From positions 930,001 through 994,000 of the forward strand of contig BDSL01000026.1 in assembly GCA_003116995.1 (NCBI GenBank): a DNA stretch of 64,000 nt, written 5' to 3'. The stretch is from Yamagishiella unicocca (Eukaryota > Chlorophyta > Chlorophyceae > Chlamydomonadales > Volvocaceae). Below, piece after piece: positions 42,361-53,376 of this stretch; position 1 is the stretch's first letter, and each line of letters begins with the position of its first letter. Both the position numbers and the translations under genes were made by a program. The notes below the pieces were generated by a model. That model saw only the letters and a list, made by a program, of their open reading frames with translations, was not told the origin of the DNA and searched no databases.

Positions 42361-43110
42361 AGCTCCTCAACTAGAAATGGGGACGTAACCGTACGCGAAG
42401 CCAGCCCTAGCAGACGCCCCAGAAGGCACAGGCAAAACAGGAGACCCAGTTCTAAACCGTCGCTAGATCGCGAGGAAGGGAGTTCCACATGCTAAGTGCT
42501 CGATTGTGTGTTCCTGAGCACGCTCGCTGCTGCATGAAATTTCTTCGTTTGGTACTAGCTAGTTACTACTGACGCTGTGCTGGGAAAGCAATGGGATGAC
42601 ATTGGGAAGTTATTTCGACGGAAATTTGCGATATTGCACGCTGTCGCTCGTCGCCCTACCGCGACAAGGGGTGTCGGCTTCCTCGAAGCCGGAAAAAGGG
42701 CGGGGCCCCCTTAAATCCGTAAAGGCCAGTTGCTTAGCCGCGTGTGTGACAACAGCAGCAGGGCTGTTTCACCACGCAAGGATAGAACCACCTTGACAAA
42801 AGTGTGACAACAGCAGCAGGGCTGTTTCACCACGCAAGGATAGAACCACCTTGACAAAAGTGTAAGGGAAGCCAGCATTAATTGATTGCATGCGCCAATT
42901 CCGGGCGCATGCCGCATGGTCAGTACCGTGAAGCCCCAACCGACATGCCCTTGTCATGGAAGGCCAGAGCGTTGCTTAGGAAACCAACGTGCGGGTTACA
43001 TGGAAATCATCTGCGAGGTGCCTGCTGACAGAGCTGAGGGTCCCACGGTAGACAACACCATAATCATCGTTGCCGGGCATCAAAGCGAATGATAGAGCCG
43101 GGGAATCGTT
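42361..43110. other. intergenic with short repeats
   Basis: No gene seen. 42595-42658 is a direct copy of 45138-45200 (core CGATATTGCACG, GTCGCTCGTCGCCCTA). 42744-42859 is an exact 58-bp tandem duplication. The 5' end of LINE-A may lie in the first part. Confidence 0.5.
42744..42859. repeat. 58-bp tandem duplication
   Basis: Two identical units starting GTGTGACAACAGCAGCAGGG, at 42744 and 42802. Confidence 0.95.
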
Positions 43111-43490
43111 GGGAACACGGGTTTAATTGGTGGGAACACGGTGCGTGTCATGACCGTGTTCCCAGCATTTAGGCCGTGTTCCCGCCCTTGCAATTATTCC
43201 GGACACAATCAACGGGAATCGTCCTTATACGTCATTTAGAAGGTACCGGGCATCCATGCGAATGATATGAGTTCCCAGCATTTTAGGCCGTGTTCCCAAC
43301 CATGACCGTCTAGCCTTACATCCCCACAGAATACTGCCCAAAATCACTCCAAGGCTATGGTACCCTTAGTATGACGGATAAAAGCTCGATGTGTCCGGAC
43401 CACTCGCAAGGGTGGTAACACGGCCTGAAACGCTGGGAGCACGGTCATGACACACACCATGTTCCCACCAATAACCCCCGTGTTCCCACC
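43111..43490. mobile_element. fold-back MITE-like element (380 bp)
   Basis: Left arm 43111-43207 and right arm 43390-43490 are imperfect inverted repeats of about 100 bp, both reading inward GGGAACACGG...GGTGGGAACA...GTCATGACCGTG and ending at TCCGGACACA. No ORF. A further half-copy lies at 44395-44550. Confidence 0.75.
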
Positions 43491-43495
43491 CATTA

Positions 43496-44374
43496 GGGGT
43501 GTTTCTATGGGCTTTCCTACGGCCGAAACCACATTCTACGCGTTTCTATGGAGATGCTCGTCCCACCGTCGCGTGGGAAAAGTTCCTACGTTCCTACGGC
43601 CAGGGTGGCCGGGTAGGAAAGTAGGAACGCGTAGGAATTTGTAATGTGGAGCTGGTGGAGCTAGTGGAGCATCACAATTAGTGCGTGTCTTCGAACCCCT
43701 GGACATTCCCTGTGATCGACGAACGCGGGCTTTTCCTATAGCCATTGGGCGTAGCGTGGAAAACAAAGTTAACGCATTCCAGCCACAGTTGTCTGAAGTT
43801 ATCCTTGGCAATGGTTTATACTGTGTAATTAAAAGCAGTTGTTAAGTTGGCGATGCCTTAGCGAGTCATCGGACACCATGGACGTCATCCCATGTGTCCA
43901 GGCATGTTGTTGTGGGCTCTGTCCGAATACGCTTGGCTCGGTTCTTAGGATAGTATCGGCGGCGGGGAAGTGGAATAAGCCCCTTGACCTGCCATTCCTC
44001 CTCATCCTCGTCGTCCGATAACACTGTGCGCACCATCACGGCGGCCTGCGTAACTAAGGAGAAGCCGCCCATACAGAAGAGTAATACCGAGAGCATCTGA
44101 AGTGTATATTGATGCAATGCCAAAAGCATGGCCATTGCCTCCTGGTTAGTCGGCGGCATGCTTGCCAAGAGTACCAATACTCGCCGCGGCACAGTCGGAA
44201 GATTCTGTTACAAATCCTTTTTGTAATAGTGGTAACGGGTTTAACAACAACGCGAAGAATCCTTTGGTTTCAGGCTGGTTCCGCGCTCCCATAGAAACAG
44301 TGCCTTGTACGGTTCCTACGCCACAATTTGTACGAAGTAGGATTGCCCGAAACCAAAAGTCATAGAAACACCCC
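43496..44374. mobile_element. TIR element, 879 bp, TA-flanked
   Basis: Ends read inward GGGGTGTTTCTATG on both strands (43496 plus; 44374 minus). TA precedes and follows the element. Subterminal copies of TTCCTACG are scattered near both ends. It sits directly beside the fold-back element, and repeats related to that element occur on both sides, suggesting nesting. The superfamily is not determined. Confidence 0.65.
43866..44159 (-). CDS. small ORF within the 879-bp TIR element
   Basis: 97 codons from the first ATG: a hydrophobic N-terminal half (MLLALHQYTLQMLSVLLFC), then an acidic patch SDDEDEEEWQVKG and a basic RRRYYPKNRAKRIR. The composition resembles the N-terminus of some DDE transposases, but no catalytic domain follows. 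Possibly a remnant or an accessory protein. Function unknown. Confidence 0.35.
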   Translation of the reverse strand: MPPTNQEAMAMLLALHQYTLQMLSVLLFCMGGFSLVTQAAVMVRTVLSDDEDEEEWQVKGLIPLPRRRYYPKNRAKRIRTEPTTTCLDTWDDVHGVR

Positions 44375-44394
44375 TATTCCCCTGCTCATCTAAC

Positions 44395-44550
44395 CCGCAT
44401 GGATGCCCGATTCCTTTCAATACGACCTCTAAGATTAATTCAATGTGTCCGGACAACTGGAAAGGCGGCGGGGAACACGGCCTAAAATGCTGGGAATGGC
44501 ATGCACCGTGTTCCCACCAATTGCAAGGGCGAGAACACGGCCTGGTCACT
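44395..44550. repeat. half-copy of the fold-back element
   Basis: Inverted relative to 43120-43255, sharing GGGCATCCATGCG, GTCCGGACA, GGCCGTGTTC and GGTGGGAACACGGTGC in the corresponding order. Confidence 0.75.
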
Positions 44551-45391
44551 CAGTGTTATGTGCCAAACTATTGTGAGGCTTGTGCATGCCAACCATCGCC
44601 AAAGTGCTGGCTGGCACAGCCGAGCGCGCCACGGGAGAGAGCGTCATGAGTGCACCTCCTCGCTCGAAGGTTCCGATCGGTTGGCTTACGATAGTAGTAG
44701 CGCAGGTCATAAAACAAAACGGCTAGCCTATCTGCATAAAGTCAAAAGGTGCTCGGACCGGCAAGCCGCAACGATGGTGAAGTAAGATGCAAGGCCGCGG
44801 CGAGCGGATATCAGAAATATCAGATGCCGTGGTTTAATATTTTTATTATGAGGTACATGGAACCTGCTAGAGGGAAGTATAGTGCGAAAGGCGTTGCTTT
44901 GACCGCGGCCTTGCTCCACGGCGACCGTAAAACTCGTTCTCGCTCAAATGATTTTTGGTTGCCAAAGTAAGGCTAGTATGTAATAGAGTATGCATAAGGC
45001 TATTGAAATATGGTTACAGTTGGGCGTCCTATAACGTTTGGTCCGAACGCACGCACGGACGGACGGACATGGGCAACCCTAGGGGGCGGGGCCCCCCGGC
45101 GCTGGGGCCCCGCCCAAAAAGACTTTCAGACGGCAAGATGATATTGGGAAATTAGTGCGACCGAAAGATGCGATATTGCACGCCGTCGCTCGTCGCCCTA
45201 GATGTTCAGGTGGCAAGATGCGTAATCATTGCAGTGGATGCTCATCTGGATGCACATCTGACACGTACGAGCACAGCTCATGCCCGCGCGTTATCCTGGT
45301 CCATGGCATCGACCATCGTGCAGCCATAGTACGATTTTAATCCTTATTCTGGTAATAATACGATGGAACAAGTCCCGATACCGAAAGCACT
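44551..45391. other. intergenic, 3' of the IPC-synthase gene
   Basis: No gene seen. 45138-45200 repeats 42595-42658. A self-complementary GC block (GGGGCGGGGCCCCCCGGCGC / GGGGCCCCGCCC) lies at about 45081-45116. Confidence 0.45.
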
Positions 45392-47810
45392 CTACCGGTT
45401 GGGTGCAAAAAACCACGGTGACGATATCGAAGGTGGTCCGCCTGGGGACCAACGCTCTAGGTCCTGCGGTGTTGCTGCCGTCGCATGCAGCCCGCCCTCG
45501 TCAGTCGGCTCACTCGAATGCTGTTGCTGTGATTGCCACTCTACTTCGGCATTTGTGCGCGCATTGCGCACAACCGTCGCCTGCCCAACAGAACCTTGCC
45601 CCCCGCGGGATGTGTCACCCTTAGCGCCAATACCGCCGTCGGTATCCTTGCTGAACGTCCCCAGGCCCAGGCTAGACTGCGCGTAGCCAAGTAGCACGTG
45701 GCCGCCGAGACCGAGGCCTCCAAAGCTACTCGGATGGCGCCCGTCCTGAGGGGCGCGAACACTGATCTTCAGCGTGCTGGGTCGTGGCTGTGCGCCACCC
45801 ATCGCTTTGCCGCCAGTGTCCATTGAACCCATTATCCCGCTGCTCCGGTCGATGAGCACCTGACAGCATAAAGCGCAGCGAGGGGACAAAAGCAGAAATA
45901 GCTATAAGGCGGGGAGAGAGCTGGACAGCCTCAGCTAGGAGCGGTGCATGCCCATGGCAAGCCCGTGGCACATCTGCAGTCTGCAGCCACCATCCACGCC
46001 TCACTTGAGGGTGCGGGGGCATAGCAGCGGCAAGTGTGCGGAATGAAGGGCACCCTTGCATTTCTACAAAGCAGCTGTCTTCAGCAATTCGTGCCATTAT
46101 CTGGTAGCCGTTCTGGGGCGCACTCAGGCGCCATCAGTGCCACTTTGGTAACGCCATGCACTTTGGTGAGTCCTTACACTGGCTCACGTGACAGTGGAGA
46201 CTGTTGAGGAACAGGCCTTCCTGCGCAATCTGCCACCGTGGAACCCCTCGAAACTTGCGCCCTGCCCACCTCCTCCAGCTCAAGCTCGCCACCGTCCACA
46301 TCATCGAAAGCAGACATTGCCGAGCCGCCAATGAAATCGCTCATGGGTCGCCTCGTGGTCCAGCGGCGGTACATGGTGTAGAACACAAGGGGCACCGTGT
46401 ACCAGGCGATCACCACGTCCACCGTGTAGTGCTTCCGGCTGGCTACGATGAGCACAGACAGGATCACTCCGAGCAGCCACGACATCGCCTTCATCAGGGC
46501 CAGCGAGCCATACTCGTTGTAGGCAAGGATGCCTGGGGAGGGCCATCGCCCGGCGTGGGGATGTCAGCTTAGCGCCCGTGCAAGGGAACATATGCAACCA
46601 TTGCTAAGGAGTACACCGTGCCGCTGACTCTTTGCTGAATGTTTGACGCCGAAGTGCTAAGCTTGCAGTCTGCAAGTTTTATAACATTGTCATTGTCCTG
46701 CTTCGGGGCCCAACTACGAGCAATCCCCATCCAGGGCTGAGCCCCTCCCGAAGCGCACCAGTGAGCATGAAGGTTGTGTGTGACGAGAAGATGAGGTCGC
46801 CGCAGCTCTTCGACACCTGGCGGCCCACGTCCACCATGAGGTGCCCAGACCAGTGCGCTGGCCACGGCCGCCTCGCGCTGGCCTCATGCGCCCGGCAGTG
46901 AAAGCTAGGCCCAGGCAGCTGCGTGACTGAGAAGGTCACGATTCGCAAAGCTTGGCATACTGCAGGCGAAGACGTTAAGACGACGGGAAGCCCCATTCAA
47001 AACCCCAAGAAGAAATGTGATGATTGCTGGATGAAAGTGTCCAAATGGTGTTCCTAGCAGGACCTGGAGAGCCATCGCTTTACATAGCGACTGCGAAACA
47101 CTCGCTATCGGCGTACCTACAAGCACCATTAGCAACCGCGACCACATGACCGCAGTGTAGAAGCGCTTTCGTTGACTGACGAAGGGGGTGAAGGTCCACA
47201 GCACAAAGCTTGCAAACGCTACCCCGAAAATGGTCTCGCTGACCCAGTGTTTCTCTGGCCCCAGCTCCTGTGCATATCGATAGTGAGGACAAATTAACTG
47301 CTACTGCGGCCACTTCGCGCGTAGCATTTAAACGCGCGCAGTGAAGTGTATCCTTGGAGGCGCTTTTAGCAAGACCATGATTCACCGGCGTAAGATCGAA
47401 ACCGACATCATGCAATGGCTGTTCCTGTGGCTGGTGCATACGATGCGCCAGCTGCGTGAAGATACCGTGGACGTATTGCATCACGAGACCGAATAACAGG
47501 ATTTTCCAGCGTTGCTTGAGAAGCGGCCACTGCAATACCGCATTTGAGTGTGGTCAAAAGTCAGCGCCCAAGCTACACTGCCGCAGGGTATCCAACAATG
47601 TGCGCCAGGGCCGCGGGCGGCCTTCCTTCAGTCCGTCCTTACCTCCACGACAACTTCCAAACGTATGCGTCGCCATAGCTCCCAAAACACCCGAGAGCAC
47701 GCGGAGCACCCTTGCTGGGCTTGTACAAAGCCCATACGAGGAGAACCCGTCTGTTTCCCGTCCTCCAAGGAACTGTCCGGCTTTGGCGTGCCTGGCCCCT
47801 TGTCATCCAT
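45392..47810 (-). CDS. IPCS: inositol-phosphorylceramide/sphingomyelin synthase family protein
   Basis: Integral membrane enzyme that transfers a phospho-headgroup to ceramide in the Golgi. Six exons, all phases consistent: 47810-47643, 47529-47386, 47267-47117, 46959-46759, 46532-46270 and 45859-45392, giving 464 residues from ATG at 47810. Family marks: KQRWKILLFGLVMQYVHG (first TM), ELGPEKHWVSETIFG, LRIVTFSVTQLPGP, the catalytic block CGDLIFSSHTTFM and HYTVDVVIAWYTVP; the two His and the Asp form the lipid phosphate phosphatase-like active site. This resembles plant ERH1/IPCS and animal SMS enzymes. Odd: the last exon encodes a long soluble tail of about 155 residues, Gly/Ser/Gln-rich, not typical of the family. 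Substrate (inositol or choline headgroup) cannot be read from sequence. Divergent from the gene at 48095. Confidence 0.9.
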
Positions 47811-48094
47811 CTTAAATCAAATGTTAGGCAATTAGGGCACGTCTGAATTCTATTGCGTTCGGAGTGAGGGGCCGACTGGGAGACGTATGACGCCCAAGTA
47901 ATATAATTTGAATTCTGTTATCATGCAATACCGTCCTGCTTAGTGCATACTCCTGTGTGTTGCGCAATTGACCTTTCGCACTGCATGCGTACGGCAGCTC
48001 GGGTCGCTCTTGTCATCTTGTGCATTGTGCCATCAAGCTGAGATCGTTTATCACCTCAACCCGCATTACCATACCCCACCTGACTATTGACATC
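47811..48094. promoter_or_regulatory. shared divergent promoter region
   Basis: 284 bp between start codons of the minus-strand IPC-synthase gene and the plus-strand gene at 48095. It is AT-richer than either gene. No conserved motif assigned. Confidence 0.5.
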
Positions 48095-49525
48095 ATGGAT
48101 CCACCTGCAGTCCCAGCCGTCAACGGCACGCCTGCGCACGCGCGTCGACGCGGCGCCCCAACGATGGCGCTTACGTTGCTTGGATTGGGCATTGCCAGCG
48201 TGGGTGCTGCAGTGGCCCTGATCGGCGCCAAGAAATCGTCTAAGTCTGCTCCGAAGGGGCAAGCCGCCAAAAAGAAAATTGTCACTTATACTTCATCCAG
48301 CCGGAGTGGCGCCGGCTCTGCCTCTACGGGGACCCCAAGGGTACGCTTACGTATGGATAGGATTTCATTTCAAGTTAGGTTTAGCCCTCTCGTGCTCTGC
48401 CCGTCGCAGAGGCCACCCACAACTACGCGGACTGCGTCATCTCCGTCTGCTGCGTCACCCAAGACCTCCCCTGTGGGCGCAACGGTGTCACTTGCCCCTG
48501 CATTTTCCGGCTCTGCCCGCGTAATCACCGGGTCCAGCACCAGTGCCAGGACAGCCTCGCCTCGCGCAGCTCCGGCAGCAGCCACCACTGCTGCGGCTGC
48601 TGCCGGGGCGGCAAATGTGCCAGCTGCGGCGCATACAGCTCCGGAACCTAAACCTCAGGCTGCAGAGCCCACTGCGCTACTGACCGCGCCTGCAGTCCAG
48701 CCTGTGGAGTCAGCTATTGCTCAGGACCCAACACTAGGGCTGCTCCCAGCACCAGCTCCTGCACAAGCCCCCAACCCGCTCGCTGCTCCAGCTCCGGCTG
48801 TGGTCGGTTCCTCGAGCCGGGGCCCCGCTGCACCCGCGGTGCCAGCCTCCGCAAATAGCCGCAGCTCGCCCACTCGCACCCCCCATGCCGCCGCGGCCAT
48901 CGCCTCCCACGGCTCCGGCACTGCGGGTAGCCGGGCGCCTGACCCAACAACCACTGCCATTGCCCGGGCAACCACGGCCGGGCCTGGCGCCGCAGCCGCC
49001 GAGCACCAGCCCACCGCGGTCACGCAGCCGCCTCCCCAAGCCGCCACCGCGGCCGCCCCGATTGAGGAGACTGCTGCGGCGCCGTCAGAGGAGCTGGCAG
49101 CCCAGCAGCAGCATCCAAAGCAGGATCGTCAGGCTGCCCCAGTTTCTGCCCTGACTGTCGCTCCCCCCCTGGAGTCCCCAGGTGGCGCAGTGAGCGCGGC
49201 ACCACAGACAGCAGAAGCGACTGGAGCGATAACAGCGGCAATACATTTGTCCGTTGCCAGTGAGGCGTCGGAATTCTCCGCCCAGTCCACGGCTGGCAGC
49301 GACCAGCAGCAGCCGGCGTATGAAGTGGCAGTCGACGGTGCATTGCAACCCCAGGAGGAGGTGGAGGAGGAGGAGGCGCCATCCCCTCAGGCCGCAGTAG
49401 CTGACGGCGCTGCGGTGTCGGCTGAGGCAGCCGCTGACGCCGTGGGGGTTGCCCTGGCGGACCAGGTGGGGGCGGGTAGGGGGACGTCTGTCCGGGGGGA
49501 AGAGATGGGAGATATAGCGGTGTAG
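48095..49525 (+). CDS. Ala/Pro-rich protein with one N-terminal membrane segment, unknown function
   Basis: Two exons, 48095-48340 and 48410-49525. The 69-bp intron (GTACGC...CGTCGCAG) keeps the frame, so retention would only add 23 residues. The product has about 450 residues: a short basic N-terminus (HARRRGAP), one hydrophobic helix MALTLLGLGIASVGAAVALI, a Lys-rich stop-transfer (KKSSKSAPKGQAAKKK), then a long disordered Ala/Pro/Ser/Thr region turning acidic (QEEVEEEEAP) near the end. ATG at 48095 is chosen because it directly precedes the membrane anchor. It looks like a tail facing cytosol or lumen on a single-pass membrane protein. No family recognised. Confidence 0.65.
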   Translation: MDPPAVPAVNGTPAHARRRGAPTMALTLLGLGIASVGAAVALIGAKKSSKSAPKGQAAKKKIVTYTSSSRSGAGSASTGTPRVRLRMDRISFQVRFSPLVLCPSQRPPTTTRTASSPSAASPKTSPVGATVSLAPAFSGSARVITGSSTSARTASPRAAPAAATTAAAAAGAANVPAAAHTAPEPKPQAAEPTALLTAPAVQPVESAIAQDPTLGLLPAPAPAQAPNPLAAPAPAVVGSSSRGPAAPAVPASANSRSSPTRTPHAAAAIASHGSGTAGSRAPDPTTTAIARATTAGPGAAAAEHQPTAVTQPPPQAATAAAPIEETAAAPSEELAAQQQHPKQDRQAAPVSALTVAPPLESPGGAVSAAPQTAEATGAITAAIHLSVASEASEFSAQSTAGSDQQQPAYEVAVDGALQPQEEVEEEEAPSPQAAVADGAAVSAEAAADAVGVALADQVGAGRGTSVRGEEMGDIAV

Positions 49526-50054
49526 CAGTGACAGGTCGAGGAAACGAGAGGAAGGCCTAAGGCGGAGGCGGGAGCAAGCAAATGCGCTGCCAGCAGTGCA
49601 CCACGTGGGTACCGAAGAAGAATATGTTTCCGCTGTGTGTCGTGTGCGTGTTGACGACCTGAGCGTCGTGTGCGTGTGGGAGGTGAGGACGGGAGGCGTG
49701 TGAGTGCAGGGCTTGGTGCCGTCATTCCCCATACAGGTTTCGTGACTGTTATACCCCCCTCGTCTCGTAAACACGTGTCCCTAATCCACGAGATACGACT
49801 TAGCATGCAGGTGCCCCGGCCTTCTCTTCCCCTTGACACGCCTAAAGCGGCTGAGTGCGGCTCAAACGTCCAACCCTGCTTTGTCCTCTTTCTGACCGCT
49901 CGCCTTCGCTCGGGCCCAGCTGGGGCTGTGAGTCCCTCCGCTGTTCCGTCGGTGCAGCGACACCGTTCCGCAGCGCGGTGTGCCTGACTGTGGACAGACT
50001 GTGATAGACTGTGGACAGACTGTGGATAGGCGACTGCCCTGCCGCCTCGGCGCC
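49526..50054. other. intergenic / probable 5' region of the TPR gene
   Basis: No gene seen. Includes short direct repeats of GACTGTGGACAGACTGTG at 49987-50030, about 30 bp before the TPR start codon. Confidence 0.5.
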
Positions 50055-53000
50055 ATGCAGGCTGCTGGTGGAGACGACCTGGTCCGGACGGCCCTCGCCA
50101 TTGAGGCGGGGGAGGGGCCCGCGGGGGGACCAACGGGCCCGGGGCAGGACGCCGCGGAGGTAGAGGCAGCAGAGGGGACGGAGCCGCAGTCTGAGGCCGA
50201 GGCGGAGGTGCGGCGGGGGGGTGGGGGCGGCGGATTGGAAGGGACGGAACGGGGTTGTCGAGCTGCACCCTGCCAAAGGGTGACAGCCACTTCCGACTGT
50301 GAGCCGCAGCGGCGGTCGCTCATCCCTTCCGTGCGGCCGTTGGTGTGCAGGCAGGGGAGGGCAGGGGCAGGGTGCAGTGGGTGCGCTGTGGGCTGGGGCC
50401 TGAGCGCGATCGGAAGGCGTTGAGGGACCAACTTGTCAGTCATCGGCAGAGCGGGCGGCGGCTCCGGGCCTTCTGCCGCTGTCGCCGTCCGCTTTCCGAC
50501 CCGACTCACCTGTATCATGTCCGACCCGACTCACCTGAATCATGTCCCTGCATCGGTCGAAAGCCATGACGCTGCTTCGAACACCGACACCCACACGTTC
50601 CGCCCCTCTGTGACCCTCCCCCTTCGTGCCCGCCCAGGCCGAGCAGCTCCTCCTGGCTGCGACCACCGCCTGGAACGTGCAGGGCAACCGGCAGCAGGGA
50701 GTCAAGCTGGCTCGGAGGGCACTGGACGCGCTGCAGGCGGGGCCACACCGGGCCAAGGTGGGAGCAGGGGGGGGAAGCAGCGGCAGGGAGGGGAGCGGCG
50801 GCAGGGGGCGGGAACGAGGAGGGTGGGAGGGGTACCTGCGCTCTTGTGCTGCTGGGTTGGCCCCGGGGCCCGCGTACCCCGCCAGGAGGCCCCAGCGGCC
50901 CCATCCTCCCGCCGTGCTGCGGCCCTGCAGTACCGCTCCGAGGTCGCCTCCTCGCTGGCGGACATGCTGTACGCGCTGAACCGCTGGGACGAGGCGCTGG
51001 CGGCGGTGGGGGAAGCAATGGAGGCGGCGCGGACGGCCCGGGAGTGGGCGCTGGCGGTCAAGCTCAGCAACAACATGGGGGCCGTCTACAAGAAGCTGGG
51101 GCGGTGAGCCGGGGGCAGCAAGGGGGGCAGCAGGGGGGGCCCAGCAAGGGGGGGGGCGGTGCAATACCGGGCCTTGTGCTGCTCCTCCCCGTTTTGGATC
51201 TCGCGACCCCCGCTGCCCCACGACCTCAAACAGCGTGGCCCGCTCTGACGGACCCAAACCCGAATTCACGCACCACAAGCGGAAGAGGGTGGACCGAGCC
51301 AGTCCAGGGTCCCAGACGTGCACACATGCCTGGCCACTTCCCCACCCCTATCTCTCTACCGAACCCCGCCCCCCACCCGTCCTCTCTGCCCCCCTTCCCT
51401 CCGCTTGCTCCGCCCTCCCCTCTCCAGCGTGTCTGATGCCGAGGAGCTGCATCGCTCCTGCTACTGCATGGCGGTGGACGAGCTGGGGGCGGCGCACCCC
51501 CTGGCGCTGCTGGCGCGGTCCAACCTGACGGAGGCGCTCATGCTCAGGAAGCCGGTAGAGGCGGGGCAGGAGGCGGCGGCAGAGCCGGAGACTGAGGAGG
51601 ACAGGGCGGCTAGGGATGAGGCGAGGCAGCTGCTGAGGGTCAGTGAGGGGGAGAGGGACTGGGAGCATGAATCCCTCGGGACGGCGGCCAACCCCCCCAG
51701 GGTGCTCCACTGCGTCTGTGAGCACCACGCCGCACTCCCAGGGGTCACGGGGCCCGCTGGCGGGAGGAGCGTACGCCCCTGACAGGAGCCCCCCCCCCAG
51801 GGTGCGCTTGCGGAGCTGGAGCTGGAGGCGGCCAGCCAGGAGGCGGCTCTGGCGGCACCGAGTCCGGATCCCGATGACGAGGTGGGGTCGCAGGGGGGCG
51901 GGAGGAAGGGGGGCGGTGGGGCTTCGTCGGAAGGCGGCGGGAGTGGGACGGGTTATTGCGGATGGATATTATTCGAGCCAGAGGGTTGGGTCCGGGGGTC
52001 CGAGAATGATCAGGGACCGCGTCCCCCCTCCAGATGTCCCGGGCAGCCTGCTTTGCGACGGAGGCAGTTCGGGTGACGGAAGTCAAGGGTGGCAAGACCC
52101 CGGTGAACCCACGAAGGAGAAGAACACTAGTTGGGGTTGCAAGCGGCGGTGTCGTGGGCCCACCTGCGAAGGTCATCCCAGGTGCTTTCACAGCAGCTCA
52201 CGCCCCCCGTGCGCTCCAGGCTACCTCCGGCAGCGGCGGCAAGGCTGACGAGAACAAGCCCTCCGCCGCAGCACTCCTGCGCCGCACCAAAACCGCCATC
52301 GTGCGCACCCACATCGAGCTGGGGCGGCTGGAGATGGTGGCCGGGGAAGACCCGGCGGCGGCGGAGGGCGCCTACCGGTCCGCGCTGGCCCTGTGCAACC
52401 AGCTGTACGGCCAGGACAGCCGGGAGAGCGCGGGCCCAGCCTTCAGCCTGGCCAACTGCCTCAAGGCCATTGGGAAGAAGGGTGCGGTATGGCTGGGGTT
52501 GGGGTCGCGGTTGTTTGCACAAAGAGGAGGCGTTTGTTGTCGTCGCTGGCTGGCTGGGGGCTGTGCCACAAAGGAACAACATGCCTTCAAGCGCCCAAGC
52601 ACAGCAGTGTTTGTGACGTGGCGCCACCACCCTGCCCGCCCCTTGCCTGTCGCAACTGCCGCATCCACTGCCGCTGTGCAGGCGAGGCCAAAGTGCTGTA
52701 TGAACGGTTGTACGAACTAACGACCCAGCGCAACGGCCAAGGCGAGGAGACGGCAGTACATTTAGCCAGGTCGCTGGCAGATCTTGCGGAGGAGGTGAGG
52801 GGAAGAGGGGGCATACGGCGCACAGGGCACGCGGTGAGGTGGGAAGGCAAGTTCAGGGTGTTCAAGGATTTAGCCCCCCAAGGTGGGGTGAGATGGGGTG
52901 AGGGCGCAGCATGGGCTCCACTTTCCGTGCCTCCTCTCCCTGGCGCATACTGGCCTCCCAACCTGCTCTCTCCCTCATCCCCCAGCCCACCCACGTCACC

Positions 53001-53376
53001 GCCCTGCCGGCGACCTCCTCGTGCCCTCGCCTCGGCTCCTCCATTGCAGGCTGGCGACTGGGCTGCTGTGGACGCATATGCCAGTGCCGCCCTCAACAGT
53101 ATGACCCTGCTCATCGGCACACGAGCCCACCCCGTGCTGGAGTCCTTCTACCAGGCGGCGTGCAGGGCCAAGACGCAGAACGGGGACGCAGTGGGCGCGG
53201 AGGCGCTGCGGCGTCAGTTCCTCACCGCTATGCTGCGCCTCAACCAGCAGCACGCGAGGCAGCAGGGCGGGGCGGGGGGACGCGGAGGGGCGCAGGGAGC
53301 AGCGCAGGCAGCAGCGGGTGCCGGGGCTGCCGGGGCCACCAAGAAATCGGGGGCCGGCAAGAAGGGCCGGAAGTGA
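50055..53376 (+). CDS. tetratricopeptide-repeat protein (kinesin-light-chain-like repeats)
   Basis: Eight exons with consistent phases: 50055-50207, 50638-50757, 50931-51103, 51428-51638, 51801-51881, 52220-52481, 52682-52794 and 53050-53376, giving 479 residues. Helical pairs typical of TPRs are visible: AEQLLLAATTAWNVQGNRQQ, VASSLADMLYALNRWDEALA, LAVKLSNNMGAVYKKLGR, RTHIELGRLEMVAGEDPAAA, GPAFSLANCLKAIGK, VHLARSLADLAEEAGDWAAV, FYQAACRAKTQNGDAVGA. The HRSCYCMAVDELGAAHPLAL segment resembles the kinesin-light-chain type, where H-P-x-[TVA] recurs. The C-terminus is basic Gly/Ala/Lys-rich (KKSGAGKKGRK). Likely a scaffold for protein-protein contacts; the partner is unknown. Introns are GC-rich and short. 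Confidence 0.82.
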
